A stretch of DNA of 64,000 nucleotides from Spirodela intermedia (lineage: Eukaryota; Streptophyta; Magnoliopsida; Alismatales; Araceae), in NCBI GenBank assembly GCA_902729315.2, contig LR746272.1, forward strand, positions 9,108,327 to 9,172,326. The letters are read 5' to 3'. The notes below the pieces were generated by a model. The model made no database searches, was not told the DNA's origin, and was given only the letters and a program-made list of their open reading frames with translations. The position numbers and the translations under genes are program-made. This document shows positions 48,593-58,768 of the stretch, in pieces (position 1 is the stretch's first letter; the number at the start of each line of letters is the position of its first letter).

Positions 48593-49623
48593 CTAAATCC
48601 AAAATTTCTTTTCAATATTGATATTTCTCTTTGATCCCGCATCAGAGGGTCTAGGGGGTGAAGGTTGGGTCATCTTGGACAAGTGAGACAATATATTGAG
48701 ATTGGCATCCACTCGTTGAGCCATCTTCATTGTTTTCTCAAGTCCTCTAGGATGAAATACACTGACCTTGGTTTGGATTTCTTCCTTAAGGTCATGTAGG
48801 AAGGTGCTTGTTAGCATCGGCTTCGAGATATTCTAAATGAAGTTGGTGAGAACTCAAAGTTTTCTCAATATTTGACAATTGTACCCTATTAGCAGAGACC
48901 CAATAATTTATTATATAAAGAGTTAGACTGATTCGAGCTATATCTTTCTAATAGATGATTGTGAAAATTATCTCAATTCTAGGAAAGGTGTCGATCTATG
49001 GCCCACTAGAACCAATGTATAGTGAGCTTGTCCATACTCAATTTTTCTCTTGCTCCGAAACCCCATGTGTGAAGATAAATAGCTATGTTCTGAAGATCCA
49101 AATCTCAAGTCCCAGCCCATAAAAGGTGGGTAACTCTAGCCTTCATCTTTACCATAATTTAGTTGATTGCTGGTGGGGGTTTAGATGGTTGGATGATTGA
49201 GGATTCGGACCTACAATATTTGGGTTATGATGTCTGATGAATCCATCATCATTTTCCTTAATGGGGTAGGATAATATGTGGTTAGGCTCCCCGAAATGCC
49301 ATTTGTTGGAGAGTATCTTCCTCTTTTCTAGAATGATAGGTGGTCATTGAGAGGGACTGATTTATAGTCAACTAGAGGGATTCAAGGGCTTTGGTGACAG
49401 CACTAAGTTGTTGGTTTGTTGTCACTTGCTCTTGTTTGAAGTCCTCTAGTTGGCACTTATATGTAGAGAATGTCCCTATCAGCCTTGGCAACCCCAAGTT
49501 GCTATTGTTGTGTTGTAGGGAATTCCTCAAATTTCTTTTTTCATAAATTCAGGCTGATTGTCTTGAGACTTTGGCGGCATGGTGCAAGGCCAACCTAGGA
49601 CATGTGCTACTTTAATCCTAGTT
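48593..49623 (-). pseudogene. Degenerate Ty3/gypsy gag (element 2)
   Basis: Minus-strand reading at 48,593-48,817 gives FLHDLKEEIQTKV, FHPRGLEKTMKMAQRVD, the typical gag capsid pattern (FL..L..EI...V......L..A...A...). Upstream on that strand further gag-like residues are interrupted by stops. The 5' leader side ends at the residual LTR (49,624-49,655). Order on the minus strand (gag here, pol at 43-44.3 kb, 3' LTR at 42.3 kb) fits one element split by later insertions. Confidence 0.65.
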
Positions 49624-49655
49624 TGATGGATGCCCCAATGTAGGTTGGGAAAATT
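49624..49655 (-). mobile_element. Residual 5' LTR of gypsy element 2
   Basis: TGATGGATGCCCCAAT and the next bases match the start of the 42,257-42,767 LTR; the match stops where copy B begins. No clear tRNA primer-binding site is visible beside it. Confidence 0.55.
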
Positions 49656-51391
49656 TGACGTGACTTAGTCATTGTATAGTAAATCACATAAATTTAAAAT
49701 TTATAAAACTAGAAAATACGAATTTTTGAATATTTAGAAGTATTTCTAAACAAATATATCAATTATAATTCAATCAAACTTTCAAAAATAGCAGTAATTT
49801 TTCAAGTCGATCACAAGGATGTAATATAATATCGGGTAATTATTCAGAATTTTCCTCAAAGAATACTATTTTCTATGAATTTTATATTAAGAAATGAAAA
49901 TTAAATATATTTAAAATTCACAAAAAAGGGAAATAAGGGTGAGGACATCAGGATGACGTCAGCTCCTGGCAAATGCAAATCGAGCGAAAACAGAGTTTCG
50001 CTCGGCAATTCTTATGTAAGTGATTCTAGACGATTTAATTGATCAAATTAAGATCTATAAAAGCTAGAAGAATTGTAATTGAATGAAATATATCTTAGTA
50101 AATTTAAATCACACAAATTATCACTAAATGAAGTAGAAATTAAGTTGAAAGCAGGAAAACAGAGTCCTAACGTCGCGGCGGCGATGCATCGACGATGCAC
50201 CGGAATCCTGAACGTTTTGGAGGATTGTCGTGCAGTGTCCACAGTCTTGAAGGCTCTCTTTAGACAAAGACGACATGGGCAATCTCTAGATCTCTTTGCG
50301 AAGTCTAGAGATCAATGAAATGGATTGTCGAATCATCTCCGACGGCTGTCACCTAGCAGGGCAAAAAAATGATGACTTTGTGACTCTCCAGCTGCTATCA
50401 CCCAATAGAAAGGAGCTAGATAGAGGTGGGGCGTGTGTTAGGGAGCTTCATCCTCAGGTTCGCGCAGCAAGAGGAGGCTCTTCATCGCATCCAATATGCT
50501 CTTAGGAGGTGGCGACTCGTCTCCTGGCAGATCGTCCTCTTCTTGATGACGGCTTGTTTGTCAATCAATTAGAGATGTTTTACTCGATGGATTCGTAATC
50601 TTTTTATTGCGAATCGTTCAACAATTTTAGTAATAATGCTAGGCGAATCGTGTTGACGAGATTTTCGCCGATGATCTAGTGATTCTGGTGGCTTAATCCC
50701 TCACCGGCGATCTGTAGGAAAGTCGCAATAATCAGATAAAAAAATATGAGTTTTGGCTCTGAGAGGATTCAAACCTGCGTCGGTTGCCCGCTTGCATGAG
50801 AGAGATTAACATAAGTACTCTAATGCCCTTATCAAATGACATCAACATGGTATATCTCAGTTATAAATAAAAGATATTTTAGGTATTAAAATCATCGAAC
50901 CCTTTCTAGGGAAGGTGTTACGTGGGTTTAGTCCCACATCGCTTATGCGTTGAAGTTTTGGGCAAATATATAGTAATATTACATTTGGAAGTAAGTCCTC
51001 TTCCCCCGCGTGTACGACCACTCCTTACCCCACAACTAGCTGGCCACCGGTGATGTGGAAGGGGAGTGGCGCACATGTGCCCCCATTGGTCCTAGCCGTT
51101 CGAGCCCCTGTTCACGGATCCTCCCTGACTACGCTTCTGACCCGCTTGTGGGCTCAACTGGCCGGCGGGTCCCCCCTATTTTACTATATTTTTTTTATTT
51201 TTTTTTCTTCATTTATCTCAAAAATAAGACTATAAAAATCTTATAAATTCGTAGAAAATCACATAATTACTCAAAATTTCACGTTAATAAACTGAAAATC
51301 ACTTTTCACACTTTAACACAAATATAAGTCTATTTATCATGAGTTAAGGCTAAAACTATATTATTTACTAATTATTAACTCATGATTATCA
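49656..51391 (+). mobile_element. Solo LTR of the ~1.63 kb family (copy B)
   Basis: 1,736 bp, starting TGACGTGACTTAGTC and colinear with copies A and C. It has TGACGTCA at 49,954, a B-box-like motif on the minus strand (50,764-50,774), an exact USE (50,930-50,941) and TATATA at 50,968. About 110 bp near 50,795-50,905 is extra compared with A and C. The last bases (CATGATTATCA) lack the AATGAAGACT part of the other copies, and no 5-bp duplication flanks it, so at least one end is rearranged. Confidence 0.8.
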
Positions 51392-52389
51392 CCCCATATA
51401 TAATATTTTATTCCCACATTTGGTTTTTGATGATTTGGGTATTATTCATATTTGAAATCATTACTTTCTTTAAATAAATATTTATATATTATTTTTATAT
51501 TTATTAGACCTAGTTTTGGGCTTACAAGAACCAATATCATTATAAATATTTAAACATATGAAATATTTCTGAAAGATTTAAATGATAAATTACATTGGAA
51601 ATGGAACCTTGATAATACAAAAGATGGATCAAAATTAAATCTATAAATTGAAAATTTATCATCCATTTAAAACTCTTGGGTTGTCTATTCTCATGTTTAA
51701 TAACATTTTACAACATTAAAAAGGAAATATTTTGACTAAAAATCAAAGTTCAAGTTAGAACTAGAAAGATGAGAGGTTGGGATTCTGATTTCATCAAGAA
51801 AACCATTCACTCTACTGAAAATGATCAAGAAATCTTCCTCATTCAAAAAATTTCATCTTGAGAAGAGGATCAAGAAATCAAGAACAATCAATCAACTTCT
51901 TCATTAAATTTTGAGTTCATCAGCACACATTTCTTTCATAATCACCACATGTGGTGAAATCTTTTATATTATCTTGTGGTTAAATTTTTTATAAGCGTGA
52001 CTTATCACTCAAGAAAGCTGATATATGTAATCAATAGTTGGATATTAGATTCATGAATATAGAGACATTTTTAGGTGAATCATTTTTAGGTGCATTTTTA
52101 TTGACTTTTTTGAGAAATTAGGAAAAGAGAAATTATTTAGAAGACTAAAAGATTAGATCAATTTGATCTGGCCAATTCAACCCTACTCCCCCTTTCCTAA
52201 TCTAATTTCAAGCATATGTCTAATATTATTGACCAATATAAATGTGAAAAATGCTATTTTTTCTTCCCTCTCAAATTTCTATTAGGTATGAAGGCCAAGT
52301 GTATCAAGATCATACCTAAAAACTTTAAAGTCTTCTGAATAAAGGATGACTCTACCTATTCAAATCTGTCATAACCATAGATTTTCTTG
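51392..52389. other. AT-rich segment without recognised gene
   Basis: About 1 kb of AT-rich DNA with no conserved coding pattern; probably decayed transposon sequence. Confidence 0.4.
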
Positions 52390-52901
52390 AATGATTGCTG
52401 TTGCAACATCAGAATTCTATTTTTTCTTGTTTAAACTCATTTAATATTTAGATTAATGATAGTTTGTTTGAAATTTAAGTTTCAAAACTCTTATTTAGTC
52501 TATTATGATTCATTTAACATTTACATATCTTGATTTCATCAATTTAATTATTTATAATCACTTACACTATTTTCACCTAAACTGTTGTTCTTCGGGCACT
52601 AAGGTCCACATGATGTCCACATCCAAAAAACATTCTCTAATTTTTAAAAATATTTTCTTATATTTTTTTCATTTAAAAATCATAAAAACTCATATTCTTT
52701 AAGACATTTTGAAATTTTTATTAACATTATTTTACATCTCTATGATCAATGTAAAATTTTCTAACTATTTTTTGTAATTTTATCAAATTATAATTGATAG
52801 ATGTTTACTGAAACACTTCTAAAATTTTGAAAATTGGTATTTTTTTAGTTTTATAAATTTTAAACTTGTGTGATTTCATAAACGACAACTAAGTCACATC
52901 A
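52390..52901 (-). mobile_element. Truncated 5' part of the ~1.63 kb LTR family (copy F)
   Basis: On the minus strand it begins TGATGTGACTTAGTTG at 52,901 and follows the family through the AAATTTATAAAACTA block, the TGATGTCC region and the ATTCTGATGTTGC block, ending near 52,390. Strongly diverged; only the first third is present. Confidence 0.65.
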
Positions 52902-53912
52902 CCCTATTATAGGGCATGCTTGACTATCCTCTTTTAGCCCTTATCAGGTCAAATGACTTGGTAAAAGCAGACCTTAATAGGTTTTGTGAGGACTTTAGAA
53001 AATATAGAAAAATAAAAAATGACTATAAATATTAAAAAAATCATGACTTTCAATTCTTCAAATTTTGATGTCAGATTTTTAGCTGTGAGTTTCTCTTTTG
53101 ATCAGGTTTCAAATACCTTTATATTCTTTACTCATATGTCTATATAAATAAAGCCATTTGATATAGAAAATTCAAATACTAAGGGTTACTCATGAGATGA
53201 TAACATATTTACCTCACACATACTTTTTATCCTTTATATCTACACACTCCACCAACTCTCTCCCTAAAGAGAATTTGAAATAAAAAATGATATTTCATAT
53301 GGTCTAAACTTTATTTCTTTACTCAAATAATCTATATTCTTTAATCCCATCTAATACATCATAATTAAATTTACACCTCATGATAGCAATAAAAAAATAT
53401 TTCTTAATACAATTAATATTATAATATATAAAAAGTCATCAAAATTATAATGAGTTAATACATAATATAAAGAGCTTCGACTTATGCCTTTTTTCCAATA
53501 AGATATTAATTATGTTGTTTTTAGTCAATAGGAACCAAAGGGAATTTCCTTTTTCTATCTTCTATGATGTAATGGATACATATCCAACTATAGCTATATC
53601 AGAGAATGATCAGCTTCCTCTTACACAAAGACTCTTTGTAATAACAAAACCAAAAAAAGTTATTTTCCAACAAAATGACACTATGACAAAGCACACAGAA
53701 AGGAAAGATGACCCATCTAGCACGAGCAGTTGAATTAGATGCAGATCGTGAGAATATTTGGGATAGAGAATTCCATGAAAGAATAGAGAAAAGAGATTTT
53801 CTCACTCTTTATGGATAGAGAATTTCTATCCTGACCTAAGACCAAAATAGAAAAGAAACTCCACACTACAATATGACCATCAACATCCTCAATTGATTAC
53901 ATTGAACATAAG
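52902..53912. other. AT-rich flank of the STIG1-like gene
   Basis: No gene recognised. The right end contains the 3' flank of the minus-strand STIG1-like gene. Confidence 0.45.
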
Positions 53913-54362
53913 TTATGCATAGCCACAGATCCCGAATAAGCATTTTAGACCAGGCTGACACTTCTTGCCACACTTACCACAGTTGTTGGCATCAAAAGCG
54001 GCAGGGGTGCACTTTCCACTGCAGCAGAGGCTCCCAAATGGGCACTTGCTGCCACAAACCCCGCAATGGTTTCGATCCGTGAATATGTTGCGGCAGTGGT
54101 TCTTGCAGCATCGGAGGAATTGTGTTCCCTTCTTGGCGAAGATCCCTGGGCAAATGTTATTGGTGATAGGATTACAGCGTGAACCTTTCTTGACAGTAGT
54201 GGTAGCAAGGCTTGTGTCGAGGGGGGAGTTATTTTCAAAAGAGAAGCTTTCGGACAGTTCAAGCCGCACCGGCTCGTCTGTTGCAGAGGCGACCCTCGAT
54301 ATCATGATTATCATGAAGAAGATTGCCAGCGTTCTCCAAAGAGGGAAGGCAGAAAGAGCCAT
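53913..54362 (-). CDS. STIG1: STIG1-type secreted cysteine-rich protein
   Basis: Intronless gene of 149 residues. Residues 1-27 form a signal peptide (FFMIIMISRVASA), then an acidic/Ser-Thr-rich spacer to about 58, then a Stig1 domain with 16 cysteines. Motifs include NICPGIF, FLRCCKNHCRNIF, DRNHCGVCGSKC, GSLCCSGKC, NNCGKCGKKC and the typical C-terminal LFGICGYA. The Stig1 family comprises secreted plant peptides; tomato and tobacco STIG1 act in the stigma exudate and in pollen-tube growth, and GRI in Arabidopsis in cell-death signalling. The role of this member is not known. The start is the only Met before the signal peptide, and a TATA box lies 227 bp upstream. Isolated among transposons, but the frame is intact and all expected cysteines are present. 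Confidence 0.9.
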   Translation of the reverse strand: MALSAFPLWRTLAIFFMIIMISRVASATDEPVRLELSESFSFENNSPLDTSLATTTVKKGSRCNPITNNICPGIFAKKGTQFLRCCKNHCRNIFTDRNHCGVCGSKCPFGSLCCSGKCTPAAFDANNCGKCGKKCQPGLKCLFGICGYA

Positions 54363-54588
54363 TCTCTCTCTCCCTTTTTCTTTCTCGTCCTAATGTACCC
54401 AAGTTTGTGCAGCTATCACCGTAAGTTTCTTCCCTCTGACGAACAATGATAGGAAGGGAAAAGCAGCTAGAAGGCTTAAGAGGAAGAGAGGGAAGAAACC
54501 TAGATATAGATGAATTGGGTAAGAGGAAGGAAAAGGCAGCTAGAAGCCTCAGATTTTGTCGATGATCTTAAGGTTGGAGTCTCCTAGG

Positions 54589-54597
54589 TTATATATA
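54589..54597 (-). promoter_or_regulatory. TATA box of the STIG1-like gene
   Basis: TATATATAA on the minus strand, about 230 bp upstream of the start codon; transcription would begin near 54,560. The leader carries two imperfect copies of GGAAAAGGCAGCTAGAAG (about 54,457 and 54,528). Confidence 0.55.
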
Positions 54598-54660
54598 CAT
54601 GCAAATGGGACGTAGGGATTACTGGTGGAAGAGAATCTTGGCTCTTAAAGTAATCCGGCC

Positions 54661-55264
54661 AGATTCATCTATTATTAATTGCATGGCCAGCTTCTCTTCT
54701 TCCAGATTCCATCTCCATGGACTGACGATTAGAACAACATTTGCTACTAGAGTTCCATAACTACAAGGTGCTACAAAGAACTTCAAGGCTATACCCACAC
54801 TAAACCCTGATATGCCCCGTTGTCATGCATGTACTAGAACAGTTGTCATCGTCACAAGGGGGGATGAAGCGAATTATTCAAATCTTATCCTCTGTGCCAA
54901 GTTCACGAGGACTTCAATGCCCGATCCGCATCCTCGCGTATACCTGGAACCTCACCAATGTTCATATGATTCATCCATTATTAATTACATGGCCACCTTG
55001 TCTTCTTCCAGATCCGTCTCCATGGACTGACGATTAGTGCAATATTTACTACTAGAGTTCCAAAGCTACATGGTGCTCCAAAGAACTTCAAGGCTATACC
55101 CACACTAAACCCTGATATGCCCCGTTGTCATGCATGTACTAGAACAGTTGTCATCGTCACAAGGGGGGATGAAGCGAATTATTCAAATCTTATCCTCTGT
55201 GCCAAGTTCACGAGGACTTCAATGCCCGATCCGCATCCTCGCGTATACCTGGAACCTCACCAAT
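54661..55264. repeat. Direct tandem duplication, ~305 bp unit
   Basis: Unit 1 spans about 54,661-54,960 and unit 2 about 54,967-55,264. The right half, from ACTTCAAGGCTATACCC to CTGGAACCTCACCAAT, is nearly identical; the left half has scattered substitutions. It lies upstream of the STIG1-like gene, just beyond its TATA box. The two matching frames starting MHVLEQLSSSQGG (54,825 and 55,130) merely reflect the duplication. Confidence 0.92.
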
Positions 55265-55512
55265 TTTCCTGCGACTGATGCTATATTATATGCCAATGCA
55301 ACCATAAGATTATTTTCTAATCCAATGGACCAGTAATCGTATGCTTCACATTGAATGCTTAGTAGTGCAGGGGTTAAGCGGAAACATGACCTGTTAAATG
55401 TGGCCACATTTAATGCTGAATAAGAGAAGAAGGTCATCCGTGAGAGGGAGAATTGGTCTGATCGTGGACCGATTCTCACGGGCGGAAACGTCTATGAAAC
55501 GGACGGAGGGAA

Positions 55513-55866
55513 AAGGTGACGGCCACCACGAACTTGCTCGGGCTCGCTGGGAAACGAGAAGGAAACGCCGCCGCGGGGATGCTGGGAATTGGATGAGTTT
55601 GACGTCAGGCCACCACGCCAAGTGGCCGTCATGCCCCAGCTAGATGGTGCCGCTGCCGGCGGCGGCGGTGGAGGCGGGCTGAACAAATCATACGGGTGGG
55701 CCCTTCGCCATTGCGTCGCGATAGGCGAGTCGAATCGATCGGTTGACCGCGGAGATTCCCTGAACTGCCTTGCGTGCTTTGCATGTCAATCGCCTTGTTT
55801 TTCCCGTATCTCCTTCGAGTCCTCCGCAATCCCTTTAGTACACCGATGGAATTTTCAATGATCCTT

Positions 55867-55908
<42 letters not shown>

Positions 55909-56434
55909 TTCTCTTTATGATTGTATGAGTTGACCTGGTCCATCTTTTTTTCAAGGAAATGTAGCGTGTATTTCCGACCGGCGCCGGCTGCACTCCAGAG
56001 GCTCCTCGAGTTCATCTTCTCTCGGAGGTGGGAGCCTGACCCGGGCCATTCTCCTTCATTTGCCTGCAGTCCCGACTAGGGCTCCCCCTTTCCCTCCCTT
56101 CCCGGAAACCGATCCTGGTGGATTACATTTAATGGCCAGCTTTCGACCCTATTAATGGAAACGGCAACCTTCTTCCGCAGTCCATTAGAACGAACAATCA
56201 CCTTCTACTCTTTCTCCGCTCGTTCTCCGACGTAGGACCAAGACGAAGCTCCAGCACCCTTCTTCTCCTGTCGTACCTCTTAATCTATTCCACCCCCGCT
56301 TCCTCCTTTGATACCCCTAGGGTCGTCGACTTCACCGTCTTTGTCTCTCTGTTGGTTGCATTCTAGTTGACTGTTGAGAACCTTTCTCAGTGGTTTTACG
56401 GTCATGCAGGTGTACATCGTATACTTTGGGCAGC
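55513..56434 (+). pseudogene. Truncated duplicate of the subtilase 5' end
   Basis: Colinear with 34,136-35,555: promoter, leader, exon 1, intron 1 (acceptor GGTCATGCAG intact) and the first nine codons of exon 2 (VYIVYFGQ). The exon 1 start codon is destroyed (copy 1 AACATGGGAAC; here GACGTAGGACC), and the upstream in-frame ATG is ACG (AGAACGAAC). The TATA-like run is also lost. Homology ends at 56,434, where a gypsy LTR begins; the rest of the gene is not in the window. It cannot encode a protease. Confidence 0.88.
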
Positions 56435-57015
56435 TGGTAGGACCCCGTGTAAATAGCAGAGATAGTGATAAGAGAGAGAGAAGATGAATGAGAGATAAAT
56501 TAGTGACATACTCCGGCTACAGTACTGCTTGACGAGTGCTGACGTAGACACCCAGACTCTCCCGTGACCTCTTCCCGAAACAAGGGACGAGAGATATGAC
56601 TACATGATACGACTTAATTAAAAGAGAGAGAAGAAGAAGAAGAGAGACTCAATGTCAAGTGATACAGGACTTCACTGACAATGAGAGAGAAATGAAACAG
56701 TGCTAGCGAGAGAAAGGAATGGAGTATCGTTCAAGAGAACAATAATCCACGGAAGAATATGATGATACTCTTGGGACTCTTTGAGTGGTCTCTCACTCCT
56801 TAATTTTTCCTGCCTCCTTGTCTCTTTGTTGAATCTCTTAAGTAACCAGCTCTTCTGCGGCTATCATGTATCGTGGTAAGCCTGTTATCGTTCATAATAG
56901 ATGACGACGACTTAGCACATACTAAGGGCGACGACTGCACTCGAATTGAGGACATGGCCTAATGTTGACGAAGCCATGTCTTTGACTACTTCTCTCGGGG
57001 AATGTGTATGTTACA
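56435..57015 (-). mobile_element. 3' LTR of Ty3/gypsy element 1
   Basis: 581 bp with TG...CA ends: TGGTAGGACCCCGTG on the left and GTGTATGTTACA on the right (+ strand). On the minus strand it follows the end of a gypsy polyprotein. It abuts the truncated subtilase copy. No second LTR was found in the window, so the opposite end is lost. Confidence 0.65.
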
Positions 57016-57131
57016 CAAATATCCACCAATATCTATGCCATTAAGAATAACTTTGTCCTCAAGTTTAAAATAGAAAAAGTTGACAGTGAAAATGGTATAA
57101 AGATTCTCAGGTGACTTTGGAGGAAAGAAGG
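57016..57131 (-). pseudogene. C-terminal end of gypsy element 1 polyprotein
   Basis: The minus strand reads LKLEDKVILNGIDIGG, the kind of tail found at gypsy polyprotein ends. Its continuation is at 58,769, after the inserted copy C; the GAAGG flanks prove the split. Confidence 0.6.
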
Positions 57132-58763
57132 TGAGGTGACTCAGTCGTTGTATATTAAATCACACAAATTTAAAATTTATAAAACTAGAAAATACGATTT
57201 TTCAGATATTTAGAAGTATTTCTGAACAAATATATCAATTATAATTCAATAAAACTTTCAAAAATAACAATAATTTTTCAGGTCGATCACAGGGATATAA
57301 TATAATATCTGGTAATTATTCAGAATTTTTCTCAAAGAATACTATTTTCTATGAATTTTATACTAAGAAATGAAAAGGAAATATATTTAAAATTTACGAA
57401 AAAAGGAAATAAGGGTGCGGACATCAGGATGACGTCAGCGCCCGACGAATGTGAATCGGGCAAAAACAGAGTTCCGCCCGGTGATTCTTACATAAGCGAT
57501 TACAGATGATTTAATTGATCAAATTAAGATCTGTAAAAGCCGAAAGAATCATAATGAAATGAAGTATATATTGGTAAATTTAAAATCAACAAATTATCAC
57601 TAAATGTAATGAAAATTAAGTTGAAAGCAAGAAAACAGAGTTCCGGCGTCGCGGCGATAATGTGTCGGTGATGCACCGGAATCCTGAGCGTTCGGGAGGA
57701 TCGTCATGTAGTGTCTACAGTCTCAAAGGCTCTCCTTGGACAAAGACGACATAGGCAATCTCTAGATCTCCTTGCGAAGTCTAGAGATTAATGAAATGGG
57801 TCGTCAAATCGTCTCTGGCGGCTATCACCCAGCGGAGCGGAAAAACGGCGACTTTGCAGCTCTCTAGCGGCTGTCACCTGACGGAGAGGAGTTGGATGAA
57901 GGTGGGGTGCGTGTCAGGAAGCTTCATCCTCAGGTCCGCGTAGTAAGAAGAGGCTCTTCATCGCATCTGGTACGCTCTCAAGAGGTGGCGACTCGTCTCC
58001 CGGCGGATCGTCCTCTTCCCAACGATAGCTTGTTCGTTGATCAATTGGAGATGATTTACTCGATGGATTCGCGATCTTTTTATTGCGAATCCTTCAGCAA
58101 TTTTAGTAACAATGCTCCGCGAATCGCATTGACGAGATTTTCGCCGATGATCCAGCGATTCTGGTTGCTTAATCCTTCACCGACGATCTGCAAGAAAGTC
58201 GTGATAATCAGATAAAAAAATATGAGTTTTGGCTCTAGGAGGATTCAAACCTGCGCCAGTTGCCCCGCCTCTTCTGAGGAAGGTGACGACGGGTTTAGTC
58301 CCACATCAGTTGTGTGCCGAATTTTCGGGCGAATATATAGTAATGTTACATTTCTAAGCAAAGTCCCTTTCTCACGCGTGTACGACCATTCCTTGCCCCA
58401 CAGTCGGCTAGCCACCAGTGACGTGGAAGGGGAGTGGCGCACACGTGCCCCCATCGGTTCAAGCCGCTCGAGCCCCTGCTCGTGGCTACTCCCCAACTGC
58501 GCTTCTGACCTGCTTGCGGGCCCGGCTGACTGGTGGGTCCCCCTCATTTTGCTATATTTTTATTTTAATTTCTTTTCCTTCATTTATCTCAAAAGTAACA
58601 CAATAAAAATCATATAAAATCACATAATTACCCAAAAAAATCACGTTAATCAACTGAAAACCAATTTTCACACTTAAATACAAATATAAATCTATTTATC
58701 ATGAGTTAAAGCTAAAACTATATTATTTACTAATTATTAACTCATGATAATGAAGACTTATCA
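57132..58763 (+). mobile_element. Solo LTR of the ~1.63 kb family (copy C), 5-bp TSD GAAGG
   Basis: 1,632 bp, starting TGAGGTGACTCAGTCG and ending AGACTTATCA, flanked by GAAGG (57,127-57,131 and 58,764-58,768). It has the same internal order as copy A: TGACGTCA (57,430), two GGCGGCT(A/G)TCACC units, B-box-like GGTTTGAATCC on the minus strand (58,241-58,251), USE AGTCCCACATCA (one mismatch, 58,297-58,308) and TATATAG at 58,334. It sits inside gypsy element 1. Confidence 0.92.
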
Positions 58764-58768
58764 GAAGG

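Noticed and set aside
54825-55336. Two similar short frames starting MHVLEQLSSSQGG as a gene pair
   Set aside because: They are copies of the same 305-bp tandem duplication, with different ends and no family match.
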